NCBI GenBank assembly: GCA_943349725.1
Contig: CALQZP010000036.1
Coordinates: 1 to 11,801 of the forward strand
DNA length: 11,801 bases
Source: Candidatus Nomurabacteria bacterium
GTDB taxonomy: Bacteria; Patescibacteriota; Minisyncoccia; Phycocordibacterales; UBA10002
Reading direction: 5' to 3'
Part shown: piece after piece, positions 6,644-11,801 of the stretch
How the letters are laid out: each line of letters begins with the position of its first letter
How positions within the stretch are numbered: position 1 is the stretch's first letter
Program-made: the position numbers and the translations under genes
Notes under the pieces: model-generated
Database searches by the model: none
Told to the model about the DNA's origin: nothing
The model's input: only the letters and a program-made list of their open reading frames with translations

Positions 6644-6714
6644 TGGACCTGGGGGGAATCGCACCCCCGATTCGACTATGCCATAGTCGCGTGTTACTAC
6701 TATACTACAGGCCC
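6644..6714 (-). tRNA. tRNA-Ala (GGC anticodon)
   Basis: The minus strand folds as a 71-base cloverleaf without encoded CCA. The acceptor stem GGGCCTG/CAGGTCC contains G3:U70, the main alanine identity element, with discriminator A73. The anticodon stem CGACT/AGTCG encloses ATGGCAT, giving anticodon GGC and the A32-U38 pair typical of bacterial tRNA-Ala(GGC). The T stem is GGGGG/CCCCC with loop TGCGATT, and the D stem is GTAT/ACAC with one mismatch and loop AGTAGTA. Two oddities stand out: position 55 is G instead of U, and by the natural alignment D-loop position 18 is A instead of G, so the normal G18-U55 contact is lost while G19-C56 can still form. The 5' end overlaps the last 15 bases of the upstream HTH/LAGLIDADG-like gene. 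A short GCGG-TCTT-CCGC hairpin followed by a T-run lies downstream at about 6612-6632. Confidence 0.9.
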
Positions 6715-7383
6715 AGTATGGATTATTCGTGCAATTGCTCGTAATTCAAGCGAGAGGTCAGCAGAAAAATAGTTAATTCGGCAAACTCCACGGTAGCTAG
6801 ATTTTTTTGTCGGCTTTCCAAGAGTTCGGGAATCAACTTGAGGTTTACAAAATCTTTCCTTGGGAATCCTTGTTATCCTCGACCAAAAGTTACCTAGTTC
6901 AGGTATATTTTGATCAGCTCGACATTGAACGGTACATCGCAGCTTTTTCTCATCAATACTATAACAGAAACGTAGCAGATGTAAAAATAGACTGATAATG
7001 TAGGGGTCAGAATTCCCAAATGTAATTCCACTCTTTTCCGAGCGCGAACCCTCGGTAATATACAGAATCGATAAAACTACTTTACCGACTTCTTTTTGCC
7101 GAAGGGCTTTCGAAAAAAATCTGACCCTTTCCTCGACCGAGAGAAGGTAGTTTCTTCGCTTCTGGTGTAGCACCGAGTGAGCTTTTTGTCGCGACTTTTC
7201 AAGAGAGAGTAGATTTTGCTTCCTAATACGTTCGGCCTGTACCGGTGTTAGTTTAATGCTCTGGAACCAGTGGAAAAGAGTTCCCTTTGAAAGGTTGTCT
7301 CCAAGCGCTTTCTGAATTTCCGGATAGGTTTTTCCTTGAGTACGAAGTATGGTAGCTTTTTTTCTTTGTTCGACTGGGCGCAT
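6700..7383 (-). CDS. HTH protein with LAGLIDADG-like C-terminal domain
   Basis: This 227-residue protein has an N-terminal helix-turn-helix of the transposase/resolvase type (about residues 5-45, QGKTYPEIQKALG...LSKGTLFHWF) and a basic linker. The C-terminal part carries LYITEG (107-112), FGNSDP (122-127) and FWSRITRIP (166-174), the pattern of single-motif LAGLIDADG-like proteins. E111 would be the acidic motif residue. Such proteins are very common in Parcubacteria and are usually annotated as hypothetical; whether they cut DNA or regulate is not known. The length is normal and no frameshift is seen. The stop codon lies within the D-arm of the downstream tRNA-Ala gene (15-base overlap). The ATG at 7383 follows an extended -10 box by six bases and so is probably leaderless. 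Confidence 0.8.
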   Translation of the reverse strand: MRPVEQRKKATILRTQGKTYPEIQKALGDNLSKGTLFHWFQSIKLTPVQAERIRKQNLLSLEKSRQKAHSVLHQKRRNYLLSVEERVRFFSKALRQKEVGKVVLSILYITEGSRSEKSGITFGNSDPYIISLFLHLLRFCYSIDEKKLRCTVQCRADQNIPELGNFWSRITRIPKERFCKPQVDSRTLGKPTKKSSYRGVCRINYFSADLSLELRAIARIIHTGPVV

Positions 7384-7389
7384 CGGGAT

Positions 7390-7398
7390 ATCGTACCA
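7390..7398 (-). promoter_or_regulatory. Extended -10 promoter of the HTH/LAGLIDADG-like gene (and possibly tRNA-Ala)
   Basis: The minus strand reads TGGTACGAT, ending six bases before the ATG at 7383. Initiation would fall at the start codon, predicting a leaderless message. Because the tRNA gene overlaps the CDS end, this promoter could also supply the tRNA precursor. Confidence 0.45.
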
Positions 7399-7426
7399 TA
7401 GATGTTATCCACGTGCTTAAACACTA

Positions 7427-7464
7427 GGAAAATCAAAAGGCCGGCCTCAATCGAGAAGCCGGCC
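7427..7464 (-). terminator. Rho-independent terminator of the purD-like gene
   Basis: On the minus strand GGCCGGC (7458-7464) pairs with GCCGGCC (7439-7445) over a 12-base loop and is followed by TTTTGATTTTCC. It starts 21 bases past the purD-like stop and separates that gene from the promoter of the next one. Confidence 0.8.
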
Positions 7465-7485
7465 ATTGTGTGTACTTGTTGTAAG

Positions 7486-8778
7486 TTAAAACTCAATCGG
7501 CGCTCCGCCGATGTCGTGGCGAAAGTGCTGGCCACCTTCAAACTTGATGAGGCGAACAGCTTGGTAAGCCATCACACGCGCGGACTCTCGTGTGTCCGCC
7601 CAGGCGGTAACCCCGAGCACTCGCCCGCCATTCGTGTACACCCTGCCGTCCACTCCAAGTTTTGTCCCGGAGTGGAATACTTTGACATTTGGCATTTTCG
7701 CCACAACGTCCAGTCCAGTAATAAGCTTGTTTACTTTGTAAGGACCTGGGTACCCGGGAGAGGCCATCACGACACAAACCGAAACATGGTCACTGAAACG
7801 AATTTCATTCGGCTGATAGGGCATCCCGTCAAGACTTCCTTGAATAAGGGGAAGTAGGTCTTGGTCTAGGCGTGTGAGGTACGTTTGCGTCTCGGTATCG
7901 CCCAATCTTGCATTGAACTCCAACACCTTTGGACCTTCCTTAGTGAGCATAACGCCAGGGTATAGGATTCCACGAAAATCTATTCTCTCGGCTTTGCACC
8001 CTGCGAGCCACGGAGTGATAATCGTTTCCGCGACCTTTCGGTATTTCGTATCGGTTATATCTGGAGAGGGGGAAATCGTACCCATTCCTCCACAGTTGTC
8101 ACCTTCGTTATTGTCCAGCGCGCGCTTATGGTCCGTTGCTGATGGGAATGCCGTAGCGCTTTTACCACTGCAGAGGAAATGAAGCGATATCTCGTCACCT
8201 TCCTCAAGCTTTTGCACAAGCACCGCTGAACCAACTCCTACCGGTCCAAACAGACGACCGATGGCTTCGGCCACCTTCTCTTTTGTACGGCAGACAAAGA
8301 CGTTGTTTCGGTCCGAAAGTCCATCAGGCTTTATGACGCACTTAAAGCCGAGTGCGGTGGCAAAATTAAGTGTTTCCCGCTCGCTATTACACGCCTTGCC
8401 GATTGGGTGTGGAATGCCGTACTTTTCCATAAAGTTGTGCGCCCAGATCTTTGACGACTCAAACTGGAACGCTCGCTTTGTGGGTCCCCAAATGGTGAGT
8501 CCCGCTTCTTGGAACAGGTCAACGACTCCGAGGGCAAGTGTTCGGTCCTCTTGCACAATCGTGAGGTCGGGTTTGTGTTTCTTTGCCCACGCAAGAAGCG
8601 CATGGATGTCGGTCGCCAAAATCGGAACACAGATAACCGGATCGCCGTTCATGAGGCGTTCTTGCGCTATGCCCGCGTTTCCTGGAGCGCAGTAGGCTTC
8701 GGTCACAAGGTGGGAATGCAATGCAGCCCACAAAATGACGTGAGTACGTCCGCCAGGTCCGATAAAGAATATTTTCAT
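7486..8778 (-). CDS. purD: Divergent phosphoribosylamine-glycine ligase-like ATP-grasp enzyme
   Basis: The 430-residue product aligns over its full length with PurD (GAR synthetase), which joins glycine to phosphoribosylamine in purine synthesis. Landmarks are KIFFIGPGGRTHV at the start, PGNAGIAQ (32-39), WGPTKRAFQFESSK (97-110), TDHKRALD (215-222), GGMGTISPSP (230-239), VLEFNARLGDTETQ (285-298) and GGRVLGV near residue 384. The metal-binding E287 and N289 region is kept. The glycine-rich ATP loop, normally DGLAAGKGV, is DGLSDRNNV here (152-160), and the acceptor-side GPEAPL is replaced by VQEDRTL. It may be a strongly diverged PurD or an ATP-grasp enzyme with a new substrate. I chose the ATG at 8778 because it opens with the family's MKIFFIGPGG and has AAGG about eight bases upstream; a GTG at 8793 is also in frame. 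No other purine gene is in the window. Confidence 0.85.
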   Translation of the reverse strand: MKIFFIGPGGRTHVILWAALHSHLVTEAYCAPGNAGIAQERLMNGDPVICVPILATDIHALLAWAKKHKPDLTIVQEDRTLALGVVDLFQEAGLTIWGPTKRAFQFESSKIWAHNFMEKYGIPHPIGKACNSERETLNFATALGFKCVIKPDGLSDRNNVFVCRTKEKVAEAIGRLFGPVGVGSAVLVQKLEEGDEISLHFLCSGKSATAFPSATDHKRALDNNEGDNCGGMGTISPSPDITDTKYRKVAETIITPWLAGCKAERIDFRGILYPGVMLTKEGPKVLEFNARLGDTETQTYLTRLDQDLLPLIQGSLDGMPYQPNEIRFSDHVSVCVVMASPGYPGPYKVNKLITGLDVVAKMPNVKVFHSGTKLGVDGRVYTNGGRVLGVTAWADTRESARVMAYQAVRLIKFEGGQHFRHDIGGAPIEF

Positions 8779-8880
8779 AAGAAGAGCCTTCACGGATGTT
8801 GTTCACCCGTCCTTTCTGCCCCACACACTAGCCTACTGTCACCCAAAAGAAAAGTATCTCGCAATTCTGTCATTTGCTAA

Positions 8881-8931
8881 GCTAACTCGTGCCTGTCCCG
8901 CCGTAGCCTTCGGCGTAGGGGACGAATTAGC
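8881..8931. repeat. 51-bp palindromic repeat between atpC and the purD-like gene
   Basis: GCTAACTCGT (8881-8890) is matched 9 of 10 by the inverse of ACGAATTAGC at the other end. Inside, GTCC (from 8895) pairs with GGAC (to 8923) and CGCCG with CGGCG. Its minus-strand core CCTACGCCGAAGGCTACGG resembles both arms of the element at 6312-6506. It lies 35 bases after the atpC stop and may end that transcript, though no T-run follows. Confidence 0.6.
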
Positions 8932-8965
8932 CTATGGTGAAAGCGCACGTAGAAGGACTTCCCCA

Positions 8966-9418
8966 CTACTTTCGATATTTCTTGGTGCGCCATTTGTCGG
9001 CAATTTTCACGCGAGTGAGCGAGCGTTCAAGCTCGGCTTCAAAGTGTTCAAAGTCTACAACCCCCTTGCTTTCAGCTTGCTTGCGGAGTTCTTCGGCGCG
9101 GGCTTTTGATTTGGCAATGACATCATCCGAGAGTGTGGAAACATGTTCGGCAAAGTCTGCCAGCACGGCGACAACCGTTTGATTTTTCTCGTCAGTTTTT
9201 ACTTCAACAAATCCGCCCACAACCGCAAAGGGGATGTGTTCGCTGTTTACGAGCGCAACCACATCACCCGATTTGAGACCCGCGATAAGCGGAATATGCT
9301 CTGGCAAAATGGTCAGTTCACCTTCTGTGGTCGGGAAGGTGACTTGGTCAACTTCTTCTTCAAGAATGAGCCGTTCCGGCGTGACGATTTTTAACTTTAA
9401 TTTTTTGTTACTACTCAT
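8966..9418 (-). CDS. atpC: F1F0 ATP synthase epsilon subunit
   Basis: The 150-residue epsilon subunit belongs to the central stalk, couples F1 to the c-ring, and can inhibit ATP hydrolysis. The N-terminal beta-sandwich (about residues 5-90) shows KLKIVTPERLILEEEVDQV, TTEGELTILPEHIPLIAGL and GGFVEV. The C-terminal part (about 95-140) is the helical hairpin, with an alanine- and glutamate-rich first helix and RSLTRVKIADKW in the second. I chose the ATG at 9418 (MSSNKKLKLK) because upstream codons in the same frame lie inside the preceding gene and would add a tail not found in the family. The start overlaps the end of the DUF7660 gene by eight bases, so translation is coupled. Length is slightly above the usual 130-140. 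Confidence 0.93.
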   Translation of the reverse strand: MSSNKKLKLKIVTPERLILEEEVDQVTFPTTEGELTILPEHIPLIAGLKSGDVVALVNSEHIPFAVVGGFVEVKTDEKNQTVVAVLADFAEHVSTLSDDVIAKSKARAEELRKQAESKGVVDFEHFEAELERSLTRVKIADKWRTKKYRK

Positions 9419-9665
9419 ACATTTTTGCGGCCATGAGCATGTCACCCACTGCCTTCCAGTCCAGGTGTTGAGGGATAGGTTTACCTTGCTTAAGATAAAG
9501 GTTGTACGTATCTTCTACCCATGCGCCAAGAGCTTCAAGGAAGCGCTCCAAGTTGGGATTTTCCCAGGATGCGGGATTATCATGGAGATCTTTCCTTAGG
9601 GCTCTCACGAATACTACGAAGTCTTCGCGCGAATGAATCGAGGCGTGGTCTTCAAGGAGCGTCAT
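9411..9665 (-). CDS. DUF7660-type small protein inside the ATP synthase operon
   Basis: This is an 84-residue soluble, acidic, helical protein. The pattern SREDFVVFVRALRKDL, then WENPNLERFLEALGAWVEDT and a C-terminal WKAVGDMLMAAKMYE fits the family now called DUF7660, whose function is unknown. Members often occur as stand-alone genes or near toxin and immunity loci. Here it lies 27 bases after atpD and overlaps atpC by eight bases in another frame, so it is co-transcribed with both. This is an unusual position, since atpD is normally followed directly by atpC. Whether it binds the F1 part or is simply an inserted passenger cannot be told. No Shine-Dalgarno motif precedes the ATG at 9665. Confidence 0.75.
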   Translation of the reverse strand: MTLLEDHASIHSREDFVVFVRALRKDLHDNPASWENPNLERFLEALGAWVEDTYNLYLKQGKPIPQHLDWKAVGDMLMAAKMYE

Positions 9666-9692
9666 AGTTGATTATTATTTAATGAATTAATA

Positions 9693-11078
9693 CTAAATTG
9701 AACCTTTCATGTAGAATTCACCTTCGGCTTTAGAATCATGCTTTCCTTCCAAAATTTCTTTAAACGAGCGTATGGTTTCCTTGAGTGGAACATACGCGCC
9801 TTTTGAGCCGGTAAATTGTTCTGCAACGAAAAACGGCTGGGAAAGGAACTTCTGAACCTTTCTTGCGCGGACTACGAGCGCGCGGTCATCTTCGGAAAGT
9901 TCTTCCATACCAAGAATTGCAATAATGTCTTGTAAGTCCTTGTAGCGTTGGAGCACACGCTGAACTTCGCGAGCAACGTCGTAGTGATCCTTTCCTACAA
10001 TGTTCGGGTCAAGAATCGTAGATGAAGAGTCCAGTGGGTCTACGGCCGGATAGATACCGATTTCCGAGAGAGAACGGTTAAGCACTACGGTAGAGTCGAG
10101 GTGGGAGAAGGTAGTAGCGGGAGCGGGGTCGGTAAGGTCGTCTGCAGGCACATACACGGCCTGCACGGAGGTAACGGAGCCCTTGTCGGTCGAGGTGATG
10201 CGTTCCTGCAGATTTCCCATTTCTGTCGCGAGGGTTGGTTGGTAACCCACAGCGGAAGGAATGCGTCCGAGAAGCGCCGACACTTCAGAACCTGCTTGGG
10301 TGAAGCGGAAGATGTTATCAATGAAGAAGAGCACGTCTTTGCCTTCTTGGTCGCGGAAATATTCTGCCATCGTAAGTCCTGAAAGAGCCACGCGCATACG
10401 AGCACCCGGCGGTTCGTTCATCTGTCCGAACACCATCGCCACTTTGTCGAGTACGCCAGACTCTTTCATTTCGTGATAGAGGTCGTTACCTTCGCGAGTT
10501 CTCTCGCCAACACCGGCAAACACGGAATAACCGCCGTGGTTTGAAGCAATGTTATGAATGAGCTCCTGAATGACAACCGTTTTACCGACACCGGCTCCTC
10601 CGAAAAGACCTACCTTTCCTCCCTTTAAAACGGGACAGATAAGGTCAATGACTTTGATACCAGTCTCCAGAATTTCAACTTTGGTTGCCTGGGATACGTA
10701 AGATGGAGCTTTGCGGTGAATTGGGGATCTTGTGCTGGCAGAGACTTCTTTTCCATCATCAATAACATCTCCCAAAACGTTGAAAATGCGTCCCAAAGTC
10801 GCTTTACCAACAGGAACGGAGATAGGAGAACCGGTATCGGTTACTTCCTGACCTCGCGAAAGACCGTCGGTTGAGTCCATGGCAACGGCGCGGACGGTGC
10901 CCCCACCGATATGCTGTTCGGTTTCAAGCACGATTTTTTTGTCCCCGTTCATCACCGTGAGCGCACTGTAAATGTCGGGCACATGGCCATCTCCTCCAGA
11001 GGCGGATCCGCCTTCGGCGGAAAATTCCACGTCCACGACCGGTCCGATAATTCTCTTAATTTTTCCGACTTTATTCAT
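9693..11078 (-). CDS. atpD: F1F0 ATP synthase beta subunit
   Basis: This is the 461-residue catalytic beta subunit of F1, where ATP is made. Walker A is GGAGVGKT (160-167), the catalytic glutamate region GVGERTREGNDLYHEMKESG (E192), Walker B VLFFIDNIFRF (D254), followed by ALLGRIPSAVGYQPTLATEM and DDLTDPAPATTFSHLD. All look intact, so the protein should be functional. The N-terminal barrel contains about 12 extra residues (about S20-H32, glycine and serine rich) where most beta subunits go from VEF straight to P-x-IY; these are encoded by a palindromic repeat. The gene is followed by the DUF7660 gene and atpC. It is preceded not by atpG but by a probable terminator and a DUF4258/DUF2283 pair, so the usual operon is interrupted upstream. 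No Shine-Dalgarno motif precedes the ATG. Confidence 0.97.
   Translation of the reverse strand: MNKVGKIKRIIGPVVDVEFSAEGGSASGGDGHVPDIYSALTVMNGDKKIVLETEQHIGGGTVRAVAMDSTDGLSRGQEVTDTGSPISVPVGKATLGRIFNVLGDVIDDGKEVSASTRSPIHRKAPSYVSQATKVEILETGIKVIDLICPVLKGGKVGLFGGAGVGKTVVIQELIHNIASNHGGYSVFAGVGERTREGNDLYHEMKESGVLDKVAMVFGQMNEPPGARMRVALSGLTMAEYFRDQEGKDVLFFIDNIFRFTQAGSEVSALLGRIPSAVGYQPTLATEMGNLQERITSTDKGSVTSVQAVYVPADDLTDPAPATTFSHLDSTVVLNRSLSEIGIYPAVDPLDSSSTILDPNIVGKDHYDVAREVQRVLQRYKDLQDIIAILGMEELSEDDRALVVRARKVQKFLSQPFFVAEQFTGSKGAYVPLKETIRSFKEILEGKHDSKAEGEFYMKGSI
11001..11021. repeat. Palindromic repeat inserted in frame in atpD
   Basis: GGCGGATCCGCC (11001-11012) is a perfect 12-bp palindrome, and TCCGCC (11007-11012) also pairs with GGCGGA (11016-11021) over a TTC loop. 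On the coding strand it gives SAEGGSAS, part of the extra residues at the atpD N-terminus. The GCCGAAGGC core is shared with the intergenic palindrome at 8881-8931 and resembles the arm cores at 6312-6506. Confidence 0.6.
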
Positions 11079-11114
11079 GATGTTTTTTAAGCTTATAAGG
11101 TCATTCTTCCTAAC

Positions 11115-11148
11115 TGTAAGAAAAGGTCGCTATTTCGCGGCCCTTTCC
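11115..11148 (-). terminator. Probable terminator of the DUF4258/DUF2283 pair
   Basis: On the minus strand AAAGG-G-CC-GC pairs imperfectly with GCG-A-CCTTT over a short A-rich loop and runs into TTTTCTT. It lies between the DUF2283 stop and atpD. Two imperfections in the stem make it moderate evidence; it could act as a partial terminator letting some transcription into atpD. Confidence 0.5.
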
Positions 11149-11168
11149 CTTGACCGTCGTTAGACTAA

Positions 11169-11393
11169 TTAAGCAAATGAGGGAAGATTAAGAAACCTTT
11201 TCCCCACAATAACTTTACCGAAATTCTTCTTGCCAATCTTTTCGCTTGCCCCGATGATTTCAAGATAAAGTGGTCTGCCGTTCTTATCCACGTCAAGCAA
11301 AATCTCGGGTGAAATTTCCAAAGTCTTTGCTACTATACCAGGACGGAGTGATACATTAAGGGCGTCCACTTCTTTATCGTAGGTGATTTTCAT
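11169..11393 (-). CDS. DUF2283 protein, putative antitoxin
   Basis: This 74-residue protein begins MKITYDKEVDALNVSLRPG and continues TLEISPEILLDVDKNGRPLYLEIIGAS, the standard DUF2283 pattern (YD-x-AD-L, then LDVD-x-G and a final EI-x-AS). The C-terminal 20 residues are basic and may be disordered. DUF2283 genes commonly sit next to DUF4258 genes, and the pair is regarded as a likely type II toxin-antitoxin system; the antitoxin role is inferred from that pairing. It follows the DUF4258 gene by 12 bases and shares its transcript. Downstream comes the probable terminator and then atpD. Confidence 0.85.
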   Translation of the reverse strand: MKITYDKEVDALNVSLRPGIVAKTLEISPEILLDVDKNGRPLYLEIIGASEKIGKKNFGKVIVGKRFLNLPSFA

Positions 11394-11405
11394 AGTGCGA
11401 TTCTA

Positions 11406-11639
11406 TCAATTATTTTTCACTTTCGCAACCAAATGAGCCGTTATAACAATGATTCTAGCTTGCTTTCGTTTTATCACCACCTTCAGGTAAATAGTTCTAA
11501 ATTTCCTGTAGAGTTCCTCACGAAGATTGTATCCGGACGTATGAAACTCCGGAAACCGTATCACCTCAATTACCGCCCGCATCGGTATCCTTCTTTGCAC
11601 GATTTTCATTTTTGCGTGCTGGCTAAAGACAATTTCCAT
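11406..11639 (-). CDS. DUF4258 protein, putative RelE-fold toxin
   Basis: This 77-residue basic protein contains FSQHAKMKIVQRRIPMRAVI at residues about 5-24 (the H-x-x-x-R-x-x-R-x-I start of DUF4258), followed by an ELYRKF stretch and the C-terminal strands KVVIKRKQARIIVITAHLV. DUF4258 proteins are predicted to share the RelE/ParE-like fold, so an RNase or gyrase-poison role is possible but untested. The toxin-first order followed by DUF2283 is usual for this pair. An extended -10 candidate lies directly upstream, next to the large palindrome, leaving a leader of about four bases. The small size is normal for the family. Confidence 0.85.
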   Translation of the reverse strand: MEIVFSQHAKMKIVQRRIPMRAVIEVIRFPEFHTSGYNLREELYRKFRTIYLKVVIKRKQARIIVITAHLVAKVKNN

Positions 11640-11649
11640 CTTTTTTCTA

Positions 11650-11658
11650 CTAATACCA
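11650..11658 (-). promoter_or_regulatory. Extended -10 promoter candidate of the DUF4258/DUF2283 pair
   Basis: The minus strand reads TGGTATTAG, ten bases before the ATG at 11639, so the expected leader is about four bases. Its upstream flank, including any -35 element, falls within the palindrome starting at 11662. Confidence 0.4.
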
Positions 11659-11661
11659 TCT

Positions 11662-11801
11662 CCAATTAACGCTTGGACATTAACTTATTTCTGAATTTCG
11701 AGCGAAAAACGAGATGGAGTCCGAGCCGTATCGGGATACGGCGAGGACGAAGCGAAGTTTTGTAGCCGAAATTCAGGAATAAGTATGCAATGGTTAATTG
11801 G
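11662..11801. repeat. 140-bp near-perfect palindrome with CCAATTAAC ends
   Basis: CCAATTAAC (11662-11670) is matched exactly in inverse by GTTAATTGG (11793-11801). Further blocks pair all the way in: ACTTATTTCTGAATTTCG with CGAAATTCAGGAATAAGT, and finally GCCGTAT (11725-11731) with ATACGGC (11736-11742) over a 4-base loop. The arms also contain GAGCGAAA/GAAGCGAAG-type purine stretches. The element may continue past the window's right edge. It has no open frame and resembles a MITE or a large palindromic unit. Confidence 0.75.

Noticed and set aside
6614..6691. Repeated CGCGACTAT in the tRNA anticodon arm and downstream of the tRNA, possible partial duplication or att site
   Set aside because: Only nine bases are shared, too short to support an attachment site or tRNA fragment.
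2026..6815. TTTTTTGTCGGCT shared near 2028 and 6804
   Set aside because: Thirteen bases including a T-run, with no extension on either side; insufficient for an IS end or dispersed repeat.
8779..8793. GTG start for the purD-like gene five codons upstream
   Set aside because: The family begins at MKIFFIGPGG, and the AAGG ribosome-binding candidate lies within the extra codons.
9419..9445. Upstream start for atpC adding nine residues
   Set aside because: The extra residues lie inside the DUF7660 gene and are not typical of epsilon subunits; the ATG at 9418 gives the standard N-terminus.
1..11801. CRISPR array or cas genes
   Set aside because: No regularly spaced direct repeats and no Cas-like proteins were seen; the repeats present are inverted and dispersed.

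Overview
The window looks like a chromosomal segment of a Candidate Phyla Radiation (Patescibacteria, Parcubacteria-like) bacterium. The evidence is gene content rather than a marker tree. There is a small HTH plus LAGLIDADG-like protein of a type common in that group, a DKNYY-repeat envelope protein, DUF4258/DUF2283 and clan AA protease gene pairs, AT-rich start regions almost without Shine-Dalgarno motifs, and many GC-rich palindromes between genes. Every gene I can support lies on the minus strand, so transcription runs from the right end to the left end. No stop-codon reassignment is needed to read the genes.

In transcription order (right to left): a 140-bp near-perfect palindrome (11662-11801); a DUF4258/DUF2283 toxin-antitoxin-like pair and a probable terminator; atpD, a DUF7660 gene and atpC, so the two F1 ATP synthase genes are separated by an unrelated small gene; a small palindrome; a divergent purD-like ATP-grasp gene with an intrinsic terminator; an HTH/LAGLIDADG-like gene whose last codons overlap tRNA-Ala(GGC); and a 195-bp inverted-repeat element.

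Next comes a tightly packed four-gene operon: an XRE repressor with a 19-bp palindromic operator candidate, a membrane-anchored DUF2314 protein, an HtpX-like M48 membrane metalloprotease, and a zinc-ribbon membrane protein. After it come an overlapping gene pair (a small unknown protein and a retropepsin-like clan AA aspartic protease) and about 550 bp of GC-rich, hairpin-dense, probably non-coding DNA bounded in part by 18-bp inverted repeats. The last part holds an N-terminally truncated IS630-type transposase, a DKNYY-repeat membrane protein and a final inverted-repeat region.

The least ordinary points are these. The XRE/DUF2314/M48/zinc-ribbon operon looks like a self-regulated membrane-proteolysis module. 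The purD-like gene has lost its glycine-rich ATP loop. The tRNA-Ala appears to have lost the G18-U55 tertiary pair at both partners. One of the dispersed palindromes seems to be inserted in frame in atpD. Several promoters sit so close to the start codon that the mRNAs are probably leaderless.
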